A DNA stretch of 64,000 bases from Actinoallomurus iriomotensis (GTDB lineage: Bacteria > Actinomycetota > Actinomycetes > Streptosporangiales > Streptosporangiaceae), in the NCBI RefSeq assembly GCF_030269445.1, contig NZ_BSTJ01000002.1, positions 62,001 to 126,000 on the forward strand, in the 5' to 3' direction. Position numbers and translations under genes: made by a program. Positions within the stretch are counted from its first letter, which is position 1. Each line of letters opens with the position of its first letter. The notes under the pieces were generated by a model. The model was given only the letters and a program-made list of their open reading frames with translations, was not told the origin of the DNA and ran no database searches. Of this stretch, positions 17,526-26,038 are shown one piece after another.

Positions 17526-18824
17526 ATGCCAAGTCAAGAATCGCTGGGCGAACGGATCCGTAACCTGCGGCTGCGAAGGAACATGTCGCAGGCGCAGCTC
17601 GCGTGGCCGGAACTCTCCGACAGCTATGTGTCACTCATTGAAAGCGGCAAGCGGACTCCGGCGCCCAGCATGGTGGCTCTCCTGGCCCGCAAGCTCGACT
17701 GCTCCGCGGCCTACCTGACGACGGGGGTCACCGAGGAGGCGATGACCGGGCTGCAGGAAACTCTTCGGTACGCCAAGATCGCCCTGGAGAACGGCGCCAC
17801 CGAGGAGGCTCGCGCGTGCTTCGCCGAGGTGCTCACCCACCCGGCGCTCGCCGACCTGCCCGCCCTCGCGCACGAGGCGCGCTGGGGGCACGCCCTCGCG
17901 CTGGAGGCGACGGGTGACCTGGACGAGGCGATCGTCGAGCTCAACCGGGCCGCCGAGCTGATCTCGCCGCACTCCGACCCCGACCCGTGGGCCGAGCTGC
18001 ACATCGCGCTGAGCCGCTGCCACCGTGAGCGCGGCGACTTCGCCATCGCCATCGATGTCGGCGAGGCCGCGCTGCGGAGCCTGTCCGACACGACCGGCCA
18101 GTGGTCCGACTCGATGGTGATGCTCGGCGCCACCGTTCTCGCCGCGTACATCCTCCGCGGGGACCTGGCGTACGCCAACCAGTTCGCGCAGAGCCTCATC
18201 GACCGGGCCGAGGCGATCGGCAGTCCGAAGGCGCTCATGGCGGCGTACTGGAACGCGGGCTTCGTCGCCGAGTCCCGCGGCGAGTACGACCACGCGCTCC
18301 GGCTCGCCGAACGCGCCATGGCGCTGCTCGGCGAGGAGGACGACCCGCGTAACCTCAGCCGGATCCGCAACGCCTACGCGATCTTCCTGCTCGACGCGCA
18401 CCCCGAGCGCGCGGAAGAGGCCAAGGAGGTGCTGCTCAAGGCCGAGCGCGGCCTGGACGCCAGCTCCGCCAGCACGGTCGACCTGAGCCTGAACTTCACC
18501 GTCCAGGCCCGCGCCGAGCTCCTGCTCGGCCGCCCGGAGGAGGCGGCGGCGCTGGCGCGCCGCGCGCTCGACCTCCTGGAGAGCCCCGGCGGCATCACGA
18601 CCGCGAACGCCTACATCGCCCTGGGCGAGGCGTACGAGCGCCTGGGACAGCGTGAGGAGGCCGTGATGGCCCTCTCACAGGCCGGGGAGTACCTGGAGAA
18701 GATGGACGCGCATCGTCCGGCGGCTCGTGCGTGGTTCGGCCTGGCCGAGCTGCTGGGCGCGGCCGGGCGGCCCGACGGCCAGAAGGCCGCCTTCCAGCGC
18801 GCCCTGTCCTGCATGGACCTGTGA
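17526..18824 (+). CDS. XRE-family regulator with C-terminal TPR domain
   Basis: A 432-residue protein. The N-terminal HTH (residues about 5-65) reads GERIRNLRLRRNMSQAQLAW, then LSDSYVSLIESGKRTP and LARKLDCSAAYL. The rest is a stack of helical TPR-like repeats: LRYAKIALENGATEEARACF, ALEATGDLDEAIVELNRAAEL, NAGFVAESRGEYDHALRLAERA, and ALGEAYERLGQREEAVMALSQA. This HTH-TPR plan is shared with peptide-sensing RRNPP regulators and with many Streptomyces regulators of unknown ligand. The ATG at 17526 has GAGGCGGGCGGG upstream. It may control the divergent peptide gene or the His-rich lipoprotein gene downstream; neither is shown. Confidence 0.88.
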   Translation: MPSQESLGERIRNLRLRRNMSQAQLAWPELSDSYVSLIESGKRTPAPSMVALLARKLDCSAAYLTTGVTEEAMTGLQETLRYAKIALENGATEEARACFAEVLTHPALADLPALAHEARWGHALALEATGDLDEAIVELNRAAELISPHSDPDPWAELHIALSRCHRERGDFAIAIDVGEAALRSLSDTTGQWSDSMVMLGATVLAAYILRGDLAYANQFAQSLIDRAEAIGSPKALMAAYWNAGFVAESRGEYDHALRLAERAMALLGEEDDPRNLSRIRNAYAIFLLDAHPERAEEAKEVLLKAERGLDASSASTVDLSLNFTVQARAELLLGRPEEAAALARRALDLLESPGGITTANAYIALGEAYERLGQREEAVMALSQAGEYLEKMDAHRPAARAWFGLAELLGAAGRPDGQKAAFQRALSCMDL

Positions 18825-18992
18825 GGACGTCACCATCGACCTTCGCCCGTTCTTCCCTCACCGTAAGGAGCTCGTGACCGCACGGATCTTCGATGAGGCC
18901 GCTGACGGCTCGCCCGACGCACAGAACCCGGACGCGCGGTGTCCTCCATGGAACCGCGCGTCCGCGCGTTGCGTCTCTGATCTTGTACGCTC

Positions 18993-19009
18993 ATCCAGAC
19001 TTTCTGGAT
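18993..19009 (+). promoter_or_regulatory. Palindromic operator candidate before the His-rich lipoprotein gene
   Basis: ATCCAGA-CTT-TCTGGAT, a 17-bp palindrome with 7-bp arms, lies 35 bp upstream of the GTG at 19044. TTGTAC at 18983-18988 and ATAGAC just after the palindrome could be -35 and -10 elements, placing the palindrome in the spacer where a repressor or MerR-type activator would bind. The regulator is not identified. Confidence 0.5.
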
Positions 19010-19043
19010 AGACGCTGAGAAAAGCCTGAAATCGGAGGGCAAC

Positions 19044-19202
19044 GTGAAGGTCAAGCGGCTTCGTAAGGCGACCGTGGCGGGCATGGCACTGGTGCCGGCA
19101 CTTCTGGGACTCTCGGCCTGCGGCCACTCCCACCACCACGTCGTCCACCACCACGTCGTCGTCCACCACCGCGTGGTCCACCACGTCGTCCGCCACCACT
19201 GA
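19044..19202 (+). CDS. Small histidine-rich lipoprotein
   Basis: A 52-residue ORF starting GTG at 19044 with GGAGG 5 nt upstream. MKVKRLRKATVAGMALVPAL then LLGLSAC forms a lipoprotein signal with an LSAC lipobox. The mature part of 27 residues contains 13 histidines in runs: HSHHH, VV, HHH, VVV, HH, R, VV, HH, VV, R, HH. The alternating His/Val blocks suggest metal binding at the outer face of the membrane (Zn, Cu or Ni), though no metal is shown. It lies 220 bp after the XRE-TPR regulator and has its own candidate promoter and a strong terminator. The CAC/GTC codon repeats also give long spurious ORFs on the other strand. Confidence 0.72.
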   Translation: MKVKRLRKATVAGMALVPALLGLSACGHSHHHVVHHHVVVHHRVVHHVVRHH

Positions 19203-19212
19203 CCGACCTCAG

Positions 19213-19236
19213 GCGGGGCCCATCGACGGGCCCCGC
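19213..19236 (+). terminator. Terminator after the His-rich lipoprotein gene
   Basis: GCGGGGCCC (19213-19221) and GGGCCCCGC (19228-19236) form a perfect 9-bp GC stem with a 6-nt loop, 10 nt after the stop. Confidence 0.75.
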
Positions 19237-19401
19237 TCCTGACCGGTGGCACTGACCACGCCGGTGAACCGGTCCCTTACCCGAATTCGGCCCATCCGGT
19301 GAAGCACCTGGTCACACCGGCACGGAGGCCATGACGAAAGGCCGCCCGGCCGCTGACCCGGGCGAGAAGACCAGTGCACGCCACGTCCATGGTCAGTACA
19401 G

Positions 19402-20340
19402 CTAGGAACGCTCCTGGGGCAGCAGGTCCAGGCGGCGCAGGATCACACCTTCGCGCAGCGCCCACGGGCAGACGGCGGCCTCGGCGACGCCCAGGAGGTC
19501 CATCGCGGCGTCCGCCACGATCGCGCCGGCCGGGAGCTGCGGGGCGCGGCCCTGGGAGACGCCCGGGAGCTCCGCGCGTTCGGCCGCGGTCATGGACGGC
19601 AGCCGTTCGGCCCAGTCGGTGACCTGGTGGTGGGACAGCACGCGGCGGACGAGAGGCCCCTGGTTGGAGGGGGCCGCGCCGGCGATGCGGGAGAGCTGGC
19701 GGAACGTCTTGGAGGTCGCCACGGCGTGGTCGGGCGCGCCGTACCGGACCACACCACCGACCTCGCGGGCGATCGTCGTACGGACGTGCTTGCGGAGCTG
19801 GCGCACCTCTTCGGGCGGCGGCGGATCGGCGGTGAACCAGTCGCGAGTCAGGCGGCCGGCGCCCAGCGGCAGGGACACGGCCGCGTCGGGCTCCTCGTCG
19901 GCGCCGGAGGCGATCTCCAGGGAGCCGCCGCCGATGTCCAGGACCAGCAGCCGCCCGGACGACCAGCCGAACCAGCGGCGCGCGGCCAGGAACGTCAGCC
20001 GCGCCTCGTCCTCCCCCGACAGCACCGGGATGTCGATGCCGCTGTGGTCGCGGATGTCGCCGAGGACCTCCTCGCCGTTCACCGCCTCGCGGATCGCCGA
20101 GGTGGCGAAGGCGACGACCTCCTCGACGCCCTTGTCCTCGGCGACGCGGAGAGCGTCGTCGACGAACGCGCGCAACCGGTGGGCGCCCGCCTCGGACAGC
20201 CGGTCGCCGTCGTCCAGGTGCGCGGCGAGCCGCAGTTCGTTCTTATGTGAGAAGGCCGGCAACGGCGCCGCGCCCTGGTGTGCGTCCACGACCAGCAGGT
20301 GCACGGTATTGGAGCCCACATCGAGGACACCGAGTCTCAT
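19402..20340 (-). CDS. Ppx/GppA family exopolyphosphatase/phosphatase
   Basis: A 312-residue member of the ASKHA fold Ppx/GppA family, acting on polyphosphate or pppGpp. Motifs include [17 protein letters not shown] at the start (phosphate 1), [32 protein letters not shown], and [15 protein letters not shown] (phosphate 2). The protein lacks the long C-terminal domains of E. coli Ppx and matches short actinobacterial forms. The ATG at 20340 has no ribosome site; TAGCTT lies 7 nt upstream, consistent with a leaderless transcript. The substrate (polyphosphate versus (p)ppGpp) cannot be decided here. Confidence 0.9.
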   Translation of the reverse strand: MRLGVLDVGSNTVHLLVVDAHQGAAPLPAFSHKNELRLAAHLDDGDRLSEAGAHRLRAFVDDALRVAEDKGVEEVVAFATSAIREAVNGEEVLGDIRDHSGIDIPVLSGEDEARLTFLAARRWFGWSSGRLLVLDIGGGSLEIASGADEEPDAAVSLPLGAGRLTRDWFTADPPPPEEVRQLRKHVRTTIAREVGGVVRYGAPDHAVATSKTFRQLSRIAGAAPSNQGPLVRRVLSHHQVTDWAERLPSMTAAERAELPGVSQGRAPQLPAGAIVADAAMDLLGVAEAAVCPWALREGVILRRLDLLPQERS

Positions 20341-20432
20341 AAGTTAGAAGCTATCGGTTCACCCAGCGTCCTTTTCAGCAACCGAGCGCACTTTTCGGCA
20401 GATGTCGCCGTGCCACCCGCTCGCGTCGCCGG

Positions 20433-21182
20433 TCACGGCAGCCAGGACACGTGCCCGTGCAGGAGCGTGTATCCGACGAACGTCACGCCGTCGATGAGCG
20501 TGTGCGCGACGATCAGCGGCGTCGCACGGCCCCAGCGCTGGTAGAGCCGGCCGAAGATCACACCCATCACCACGTTGCCGGCGAAGCCGCCGAAGCCCTG
20601 GTACAGGTGGTACGAGCCGCGCAGCAGCGCGCTGACCGTCAGGGCGCGACCCGGCCGCCAGCCGAGCTGGGAGAGCCGGTGCAGCAGGTAACCGGCGACC
20701 AGCACCTCCTCCAGCACGCCGTTCTGCGCGGCGGCCAGCAGGAGCACGGGAACGCGCCACCACACCGGCGGCAGCTGCGCGGGCACGACGGTGAGGTTCG
20801 CGCCGGAGTGGTAGGCGATCAGGTACAGCGCCAGCCCGCCGCCGCCGATCACCGCGGCCAGCGCGGCGCCGCGCACGGCGTCCTGCGCCGGCCGGCGCCG
20901 GTCGACGCCGAGAGTGGCGAGCGACTCCCCCGAGCGCACCAGCAGGTACGCCACGAGGGCCACGGGCGCCACCGCGACGGCGATGTTGAACAGCTGGAAG
21001 GCGAGGTCGATCCAGGGGCGGCCGGGCGCGAGGGAGCCGACCAGCAGCGCCTTCTGGCGGGCCAGCGGCTTGGGCGCCGTGAGGGAGGCGATGAGCTGCA
21101 ACAGCGCGCTGACGCCGCTGGCCCCGAGCGAGAGGGCGAAGACCACCCAGATCTCGGCGGTGAGCAGCCGCCGGCTCACCAC
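20433..21182 (-). CDS. CPBP-family intramembrane protease
   Basis: A membrane protein of about 249 residues with six or more helices. The CPBP (ABI/Rce1-like) motifs are VLEEVLVAGYLLHRL (glutamate pair), GSYHLYQGFGGF (second-motif histidine), NVVMGVIFGRLYQR, and VAHTLIDGVTFVGY (third-motif histidine). The first motif lacks the usual arginine after EExxx, a form common in actinobacterial members. I favour the GTG at 21182, which has GGAGG 5 nt upstream, over the GTG at 21230. Members process prenylated proteins or peptides in other organisms; no substrate is evident here. Confidence 0.85.
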   Translation of the reverse strand: MVSRRLLTAEIWVVFALSLGASGVSALLQLIASLTAPKPLARQKALLVGSLAPGRPWIDLAFQLFNIAVAVAPVALVAYLLVRSGESLATLGVDRRRPAQDAVRGAALAAVIGGGGLALYLIAYHSGANLTVVPAQLPPVWWRVPVLLLAAAQNGVLEEVLVAGYLLHRLSQLGWRPGRALTVSALLRGSYHLYQGFGGFAGNVVMGVIFGRLYQRWGRATPLIVAHTLIDGVTFVGYTLLHGHVSWLP

Positions 21183-21310
21183 GGGCGCCTCCGGGGCCAG
21201 CGTCACGCGGTCCACCGGACGCCGGGACACGGGCGAGGCTCAGCGTCCGGCCGCGGAACGCCCGCGACCGGCGGGAGGATACGGGTCACAACGCGCACCG
21301 TAGCAGCAGG

Positions 21311-22063
21311 TCAGGGCAGCCACCGGGGATCACGCTTCTCCAGGAAGGCGGCGATGCCCTCCTTGGCCTCGTCGGAGCCGAAGCGCTCGGCGGACAGCTC
21401 CGCCATCCGGGCGAAGCCCTCCTCGACCGTCATGGCCGGCACCGTGCGCGGCAGCCGCTTGGCGATGGCCAGGGCCTCCGGGGCGCCGCGCAGGAGCATC
21501 CCGGTGTAGTGGGCCACCGCGGCGTCCAGCTCCTCGGCCGGGACGGCGCGGTTGATCAGGCCGATCTCCTGGGCGCGGCGCGCGTCGAAGACCTCTCCGG
21601 TGAGGAAGTACTCGGCCGCCGCGCGGGGGTCCATGCGCCGCAGGCACGTCACCGCGATCATGGCGGGCACGACTCCCAGGCGGACCTCGGTGAAGGCGAA
21701 CGTCGCGGTGTCCGGGGCGACCGCGAGGTCGCAGGCGGTCACCAGGCCGAGCCCGCCCGCCCGCGCCGGGCCGTTGAGGCGGGCCACGACCGGCTTGGGA
21801 CTGTCCCAGATGAGCCCGACGAGGCCGGGCACGTCCGGCGGGGGCTCGCCGGCCGACTGCTCCTTCAGGTCGGCGCCCGCGCAGAACACCGTGCCGGTGC
21901 CGGTCAGCACGATGACCCGGACGCCGTCGTCGCCGAGCGCGGTCGTCAGCGCCTCGCGCAGCTCGGCGACGAGACGCCGGGACAGGGCGTTGCGGTTGCG
22001 CGGCGAGTCAAGGGTGATCGTCGCCGTGCCGCCGTCCTCGGCGTACCGGACGAGGGGATCCAT
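21311..22063 (-). CDS. Enoyl-CoA hydratase/isomerase family protein (methylglutaconyl-CoA hydratase-like)
   Basis: A 250-residue crotonase-fold protein. The oxyanion-hole segments are NALSRRLVAEL with CAGADLKEQ, and the second region is VVARLNGPARAGGLGLVTACDLAVAP; FTEVRLGVVPAMIAV carries a catalytic Glu position. The C-terminal helix (FLEKRDPRW) is typical. The ATG at 22063 follows the TAA of the carboxylase alpha gene by 2 nt, and GGAGG covers that stop, so the genes are translationally coupled. Next to a biotin-dependent carboxylase of methylcrotonyl type, it fits hydration of 3-methylglutaconyl-CoA in leucine degradation; that substrate is inferred from context. Confidence 0.9.
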   Translation of the reverse strand: MDPLVRYAEDGGTATITLDSPRNRNALSRRLVAELREALTTALGDDGVRVIVLTGTGTVFCAGADLKEQSAGEPPPDVPGLVGLIWDSPKPVVARLNGPARAGGLGLVTACDLAVAPDTATFAFTEVRLGVVPAMIAVTCLRRMDPRAAAEYFLTGEVFDARRAQEIGLINRAVPAEELDAAVAHYTGMLLRGAPEALAIAKRLPRTVPAMTVEEGFARMAELSAERFGSDEAKEGIAAFLEKRDPRWLP

Positions 22064-22065
22064 GG

Positions 22066-24003
22066 TTACTCCTCCGTGACGACGGCGAGGACCGCGCCGG
22101 TCTCGACCTGGGCTCCGACCTCGGCGTGCAGCGCGGTCACCACGCCGCCCGCCGGGGCGAGGATCTGGTGTTCCATCTTCATCGCCTCCAGCCACAGCAT
22201 CGGCTGGCCGCGTTCGACCGTGTCGCCCTCGCTCACCGCGACCCGGATCACCGAGCCGGGCATGGGCGCGAGCAGGGTGCCGGGCGCCACCTGCTCGGCG
22301 GGGTCGGGCAAACGCTCGACCCGCGTGAACGTCACCGCGCCGAGCACCGAGTCGACGTACACCCCGTGCCCGTGCCGCGCGACCGTGAATCGCAGGCGTA
22401 CGCCCCCGGCCGTCAGGACGACCGCGTCCGGGGAGGCGGAGACGAGCGAGACGTCCTCGTGCCCCTCGGCGACCAGGCCCGCGCGCGTGAGGCGGTAGGC
22501 GACCTCGTGCACGGTCCCGGACTCGTCGAAGGCGACGCGTTGGGGCTGTGAGGGCACGTTGCGCCAGCCGCTCGGCAGGCCGCCCAGCACGGTGGCCTCC
22601 GCGCGGTTGGCGGCGGCCTGGGCGAGCGCGGCGGCCAGCGCGGACAGCCGTACGGTCCCGGCATCGGCGCGGCGGCCGGTGGTGTCGTGGCGGTCGAGGA
22701 AGCCCGTGTCGGTGGCGCCGGCGAGGAACGCCTCGTGCCGGAGTGCGGCGACGAGCTGGTCGCGGTTGGTCACCGGGCCGTGGACGCGCGTTCCGGCCAG
22801 CGCCGCGGCCAGACGCCGGGCGGCCGCGCCGCGGGTGGGCGCGTACGCGATCACTTTGGCGAGCATCGGGTCGTAGTGGGTGGAGATCACGCTGCCGGAC
22901 ACGACGCCGGAGTCCAGCCGCAGCCCGTACGCGCCGGGCACGCGGAACTCCGCGTCCACGCCGGGGACGGCGAACGTGTGCAGGGCGCCGCTGTGCGGCC
23001 GGTACCCCTCCGCGGGATCCTCGGCGTAGAGACGTGCCTCGATCGCGTGGCCGGACGGGCGCGGCGGGTCCTTCAGCGCGGTGCCCTCGGCCACCTCGAT
23101 CTGCAGGGCCACCAGGTCCACGCCGTACACGCACTCGGTGACCGGATGCTCCACCTGGAGACGCGTGTTGACCTCCAGGAAGAAGAAACCGCCGTCCGGG
23201 GCCAGCATGAACTCCACGGTGCCGGCGCCCTCGTAGCCGATCGCGCGGGCGGCCGCGGCGGCCGCCTCGCACAGGCGCTGGCGCAGCGCGGTGTCGATCG
23301 CGGGTGAGGGCGCCTCCTCGATCACCTTCTGGTGGCGGCGCTGGATCGAGCACTCCCGCTCCCCCAGCGTCCAGACCGTGCCGTGGGTGTCGGCGAGCAC
23401 CTGCACCTCGATGTGGCGCGCGCCGGTCAGCAGCGGCTCGCAGAAGACGGCCGGATCGCCGAACGCCGACTCCGCCTCGCGGCGCGCCGACTCCAGCGCC
23501 CCGGCCAGCTCGGCGGCGTCCCGCACCACCCGCATGCCGCGTCCACCGCCTCCCGCCGACGCCTTGATGAGCACGGGGAAGTCGCTGACCGCGCCGGGAT
23601 CGAGGTCGGGCAGCACGGGCACGCCCGCCTCGCGCATGAGCCGCTTGGCCTCGGTCTTGAGGCCCATCGCCGCGATCGCCTTCGGCGGCGGGCCCACCCA
23701 CGTCAGGCCGGCGGCGAGGACCGCCTCGGCGAACGCGGCGTTCTCGGACAGGAATCCGTACCCCGGGTGGACCGCGTCCGCGCCCGCGGCCCGCGCGGCG
23801 TCGAGGATCGCCTTCTGGTCCAGGTACGTCTCGGCGGGCGACGCGCCGGGCAGGCGCACGGCGCGGTCGGCCTCGGTCGCGTGCGGCAGGGCGGCGTCCG
23901 GGTCGGAGAACACCGCGACGGTCTCGATGCCGAGATCGCGGCAGGTACGGAAGACCCGGCGGGCGATCTCGCCCCGGTTGGCCACCAGCAGTCTGGAGAT
24001 CAT
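22066..24003 (-). CDS. Acyl-CoA carboxylase alpha subunit (biotin carboxylase and BCCP)
   Basis: A 645-residue biotin-dependent carboxylase alpha chain. The biotin carboxylase domain starts SRLLVANRGEIARRVF, with the ATP-grasp loop KASAGGGGRGMR, the active-site ERECSIQRRHQKVIEEAPSP, and FLEVNTRLQVEHPVTE. The C-terminal biotinyl domain contains the biotin-attachment motif EAMKMEH about 35 residues from the end. It carboxylates its own biotin with bicarbonate and ATP, and the beta subunit transfers the carboxyl group. It starts 4 bp after the beta-subunit gene stop. The layout matches AccA1/AccD1-type methylcrotonyl-CoA carboxylases. Confidence 0.95.
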   Translation of the reverse strand: MISRLLVANRGEIARRVFRTCRDLGIETVAVFSDPDAALPHATEADRAVRLPGASPAETYLDQKAILDAARAAGADAVHPGYGFLSENAAFAEAVLAAGLTWVGPPPKAIAAMGLKTEAKRLMREAGVPVLPDLDPGAVSDFPVLIKASAGGGGRGMRVVRDAAELAGALESARREAESAFGDPAVFCEPLLTGARHIEVQVLADTHGTVWTLGERECSIQRRHQKVIEEAPSPAIDTALRQRLCEAAAAAARAIGYEGAGTVEFMLAPDGGFFFLEVNTRLQVEHPVTECVYGVDLVALQIEVAEGTALKDPPRPSGHAIEARLYAEDPAEGYRPHSGALHTFAVPGVDAEFRVPGAYGLRLDSGVVSGSVISTHYDPMLAKVIAYAPTRGAAARRLAAALAGTRVHGPVTNRDQLVAALRHEAFLAGATDTGFLDRHDTTGRRADAGTVRLSALAAALAQAAANRAEATVLGGLPSGWRNVPSQPQRVAFDESGTVHEVAYRLTRAGLVAEGHEDVSLVSASPDAVVLTAGGVRLRFTVARHGHGVYVDSVLGAVTFTRVERLPDPAEQVAPGTLLAPMPGSVIRVAVSEGDTVERGQPMLWLEAMKMEHQILAPAGGVVTALHAEVGAQVETGAVLAVVTEE

Positions 24004-24007
24004 TCGC

Positions 24008-25609
24008 TCAAATCCTGAAGACGCCGAAGCCGCCCGCCTGCGCGGCAGGCTCGGCGGCGCTGTTGATCGCGGACAGGCACAGTCCGAGGACGGTACGGGT
24101 GTCGCGCGGGTCGATCACGCCGTCGTCGTACAGCCGTCCGGACAGGAAGAACGGCAGCGACTCCGACTCGATCTGTGCCTCGACCATCGCGCGCATCTGC
24201 GCGTCGGCCTCCTCGTCGAAGTTCTGGCCGCGCGCCTGCGCGGCCTGCCGGCCGACGATGGACAGCACGCCGGCGAGCTGCGCCGGGCCCATGACCGCCG
24301 ACTTGGCGCTCGGCCAGGTGAACAGGAAGCGCGGGTCGTACGCCCGGCCGCACATGCCGTAGTTGCCCGCGCCGTACGAGGCGCCCATGACGACGGTCAG
24401 GTGCGGCACCCGGCTGTTGGACACCGCGTTGATCATCGTGGCGCCGTGCTTGATGATGCCGCTCTGCTCGTACTCCCGGCCGACCATGTAGCCGGTGGTG
24501 TTCTGCAGGAAGAGCAGCGGGGTGCCGGTCTGGTTCGCGAGCTGGATGAACTGCGCGGCCTTCTGCGACTCCGGCCCGAACAGCACGCCGCGCGCGTTGG
24601 CGAGCACGCCGATCGGATAGCCGTGCAGGGTGGCCCAGCCGGTGACGAGGCTGGTGCCGTACAGCGGCTTGAACTCGTCGAAGTCCGACCCGTCGGCGAT
24701 CCGGGCGATCACCTCGCGTGGGTCGAAGGGGATCTTCAAATCCTCCGGGACGATGCCGAGCAGCTCTTCCTCGTCGTACCGCGGTGGCCGTACGGGCAGC
24801 GGCGCGCGGCCGCGCTTGCGCCAGTTGAGCCGGGCGACGATCCGGCGGCCGATCCGCAGCGCGTCGTACTCGTCGGCCGCCATGTGGTCGGCCAGGCCGC
24901 TGGTGCGGGCGTGCATCTCGGCGCCGCCGAGCTCCTCGTCGCCGGACTCCTCGCCGGTGGCCATCTTCACCAGCGGCGGGCCGCCGAGGAAGACCTTGGC
25001 GCGGTCCTTGACCATGACGACGTGGTCGCTCATCCCGGGCAGGTACGCGCCGCCGGCGGTCGAGTTGCCGAAGACCAGCGCGATCGTCGGGATTCCGGCG
25101 GCGGACAGCCGGGTGAGGTCGCGGAAGATCCGGCCGCCGGGGATGAAGATCTCCTTCTGCGTGGGCAGGTCGGCGCCGCCGGACTCGACCAGGTTGATCA
25201 GCGGGAGGCGGTTCTCCAGCGCGATGTCGGCGGCGCGGAACGTCTTGGCGACCGTCCAGGGGTTGCTGGATCCGCCGCGTACGGTCGGGTCGCTCGCGAC
25301 GATCACGCACTCGACGCCCTCGACCACGCCGATGCCGCTGACCAGGCTCGCGCCGACGGAGAAGTCGCTGCCCCAGGCGGCGAGCGGGGACAGCTCCAGG
25401 AAGGGCGAGTCGGGATCGATGAGCAGCTCGACGCGCTCGCGGGCGAGAAGCTTCCCGCGGGCGCGGTGCCGATCGACGTACTTGGGCCCGCCCCCGGCCA
25501 CGGCCTTGGCGTGCTCGGCCTCGAGCTCGGCGACCTTGGCCAGCATCGCCGCCCGCCGCTCGGCGTAGGCGTCGCCCCCGGGGTCGAGCGCGCTGGTGAG
25601 AACCGTCAT
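24008..25609 (-). CDS. Acyl-CoA carboxylase beta subunit (methylcrotonyl-CoA carboxylase type)
   Basis: A 533-residue carboxyltransferase. The N-terminal crotonase-like domain has KYVDRHRARGKLLARERVELL, SGADLPTQ and FIPGGRIFRDLTRLSAAGIP; the C-terminal domain has PIGVLANARGVLFGPESQKAAQFI and MGASYGAGNYGMCGRAYDPRFLF. These last motifs are characteristic of methylcrotonyl-CoA or related branched acyl-CoA carboxylases rather than acetyl/propionyl forms. The ATG at 25609 has GAGGA just upstream. It heads the three-gene operon with the alpha subunit and the enoyl-CoA hydratase, and is divergent from the HTH/Clp-N pair. Confidence 0.93.
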   Translation of the reverse strand: MTVLTSALDPGGDAYAERRAAMLAKVAELEAEHAKAVAGGGPKYVDRHRARGKLLARERVELLIDPDSPFLELSPLAAWGSDFSVGASLVSGIGVVEGVECVIVASDPTVRGGSSNPWTVAKTFRAADIALENRLPLINLVESGGADLPTQKEIFIPGGRIFRDLTRLSAAGIPTIALVFGNSTAGGAYLPGMSDHVVMVKDRAKVFLGGPPLVKMATGEESGDEELGGAEMHARTSGLADHMAADEYDALRIGRRIVARLNWRKRGRAPLPVRPPRYDEEELLGIVPEDLKIPFDPREVIARIADGSDFDEFKPLYGTSLVTGWATLHGYPIGVLANARGVLFGPESQKAAQFIQLANQTGTPLLFLQNTTGYMVGREYEQSGIIKHGATMINAVSNSRVPHLTVVMGASYGAGNYGMCGRAYDPRFLFTWPSAKSAVMGPAQLAGVLSIVGRQAAQARGQNFDEEADAQMRAMVEAQIESESLPFFLSGRLYDDGVIDPRDTRTVLGLCLSAINSAAEPAAQAGGFGVFRI

Positions 25610-25756
25610 TCCTCGTCCTTCGTCGGCACGGGCCTCCGGCGTGGGCCCGTGATCGAGTATGGCCAAGCGCCGTGCGCCGGAAAAGATCGCGCACCGATGA
25701 AACGAATCTCATTCGGGATCGAGCCGGCCGCGCGAGGGCGGCCCGCCCGGCGCCGC

Positions 25757-25802
25757 GTCAACTTTGGTTGACATGCGCCAACCGTCAACCTATGTTGACA
25801 CC
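25757..25802 (+). promoter_or_regulatory. Strong promoter with two palindromic operators before the HTH/Clp-N operon
   Basis: TTGACA at 25768-25773, a 17-nt spacer, and TATGTT at 25791-25796 form a near-ideal sigma-70-type promoter, with the ATG at 25803 only 6 nt after the -10 (leaderless start). Two copies of GTCAAC-N4-GTTGAC overlap it: 25757-25772 over the -35 and 25784-25799 over the -10. Binding at either would block RNA polymerase. The small HTH protein encoded first in the operon is the obvious candidate ligand; this is inference. Confidence 0.75.
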
Positions 25803-26036
25803 ATGAGCGATGGAGTCCAGCTCGCCCAGGAGGCGAGCAGCCGTGACCCGGCGGTCGGGCTGCGGGCGGTCCGCGCGTTGCGCGAGCTCGCCGAGCGGCT
25901 GGAGGCGCTGCAGGTCGGCAACGCGCGCGAGCAGGGATGGTCCTGGCAGGAGATCGCGGTCTGCCTCGGCGTCAGCCGGCAGGCGGTGCACAAGAAACAC
26001 GGCGGCGGCCGGCGGATTCTCGGTAAGGAGCGGTAG
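25803..26036 (+). CDS. Small helix-turn-helix DNA-binding protein
   Basis: A 77-residue protein. The N-terminal half is helical and charged (LRAVRALRELAERLEALQVGNAREQ); the C-terminal half carries a clear HTH, WSWQEIAVCLGVSRQAVHKKH, followed by a basic tail. No ligand-binding domain is present. The ATG at 25803 follows a consensus -10 by 6 nt, so the message is probably leaderless. Its stop is 2 bp before the Clp N-domain gene, indicating one operon. It probably autoregulates through the two palindromes in its promoter, perhaps relieved by the partner protein; this is untested. Confidence 0.85.
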   Translation: MSDGVQLAQEASSRDPAVGLRAVRALRELAERLEALQVGNAREQGWSWQEIAVCLGVSRQAVHKKHGGGRRILGKER

Positions 26037-26038
26037 GG

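Noticed and set aside
18830-19252. Minus-strand ORF with repeated WWTT residues
   Set aside because: The repeats are the antisense of the CAC/GTC codons of the His-rich lipoprotein gene, which has a ribosome site and lipobox.
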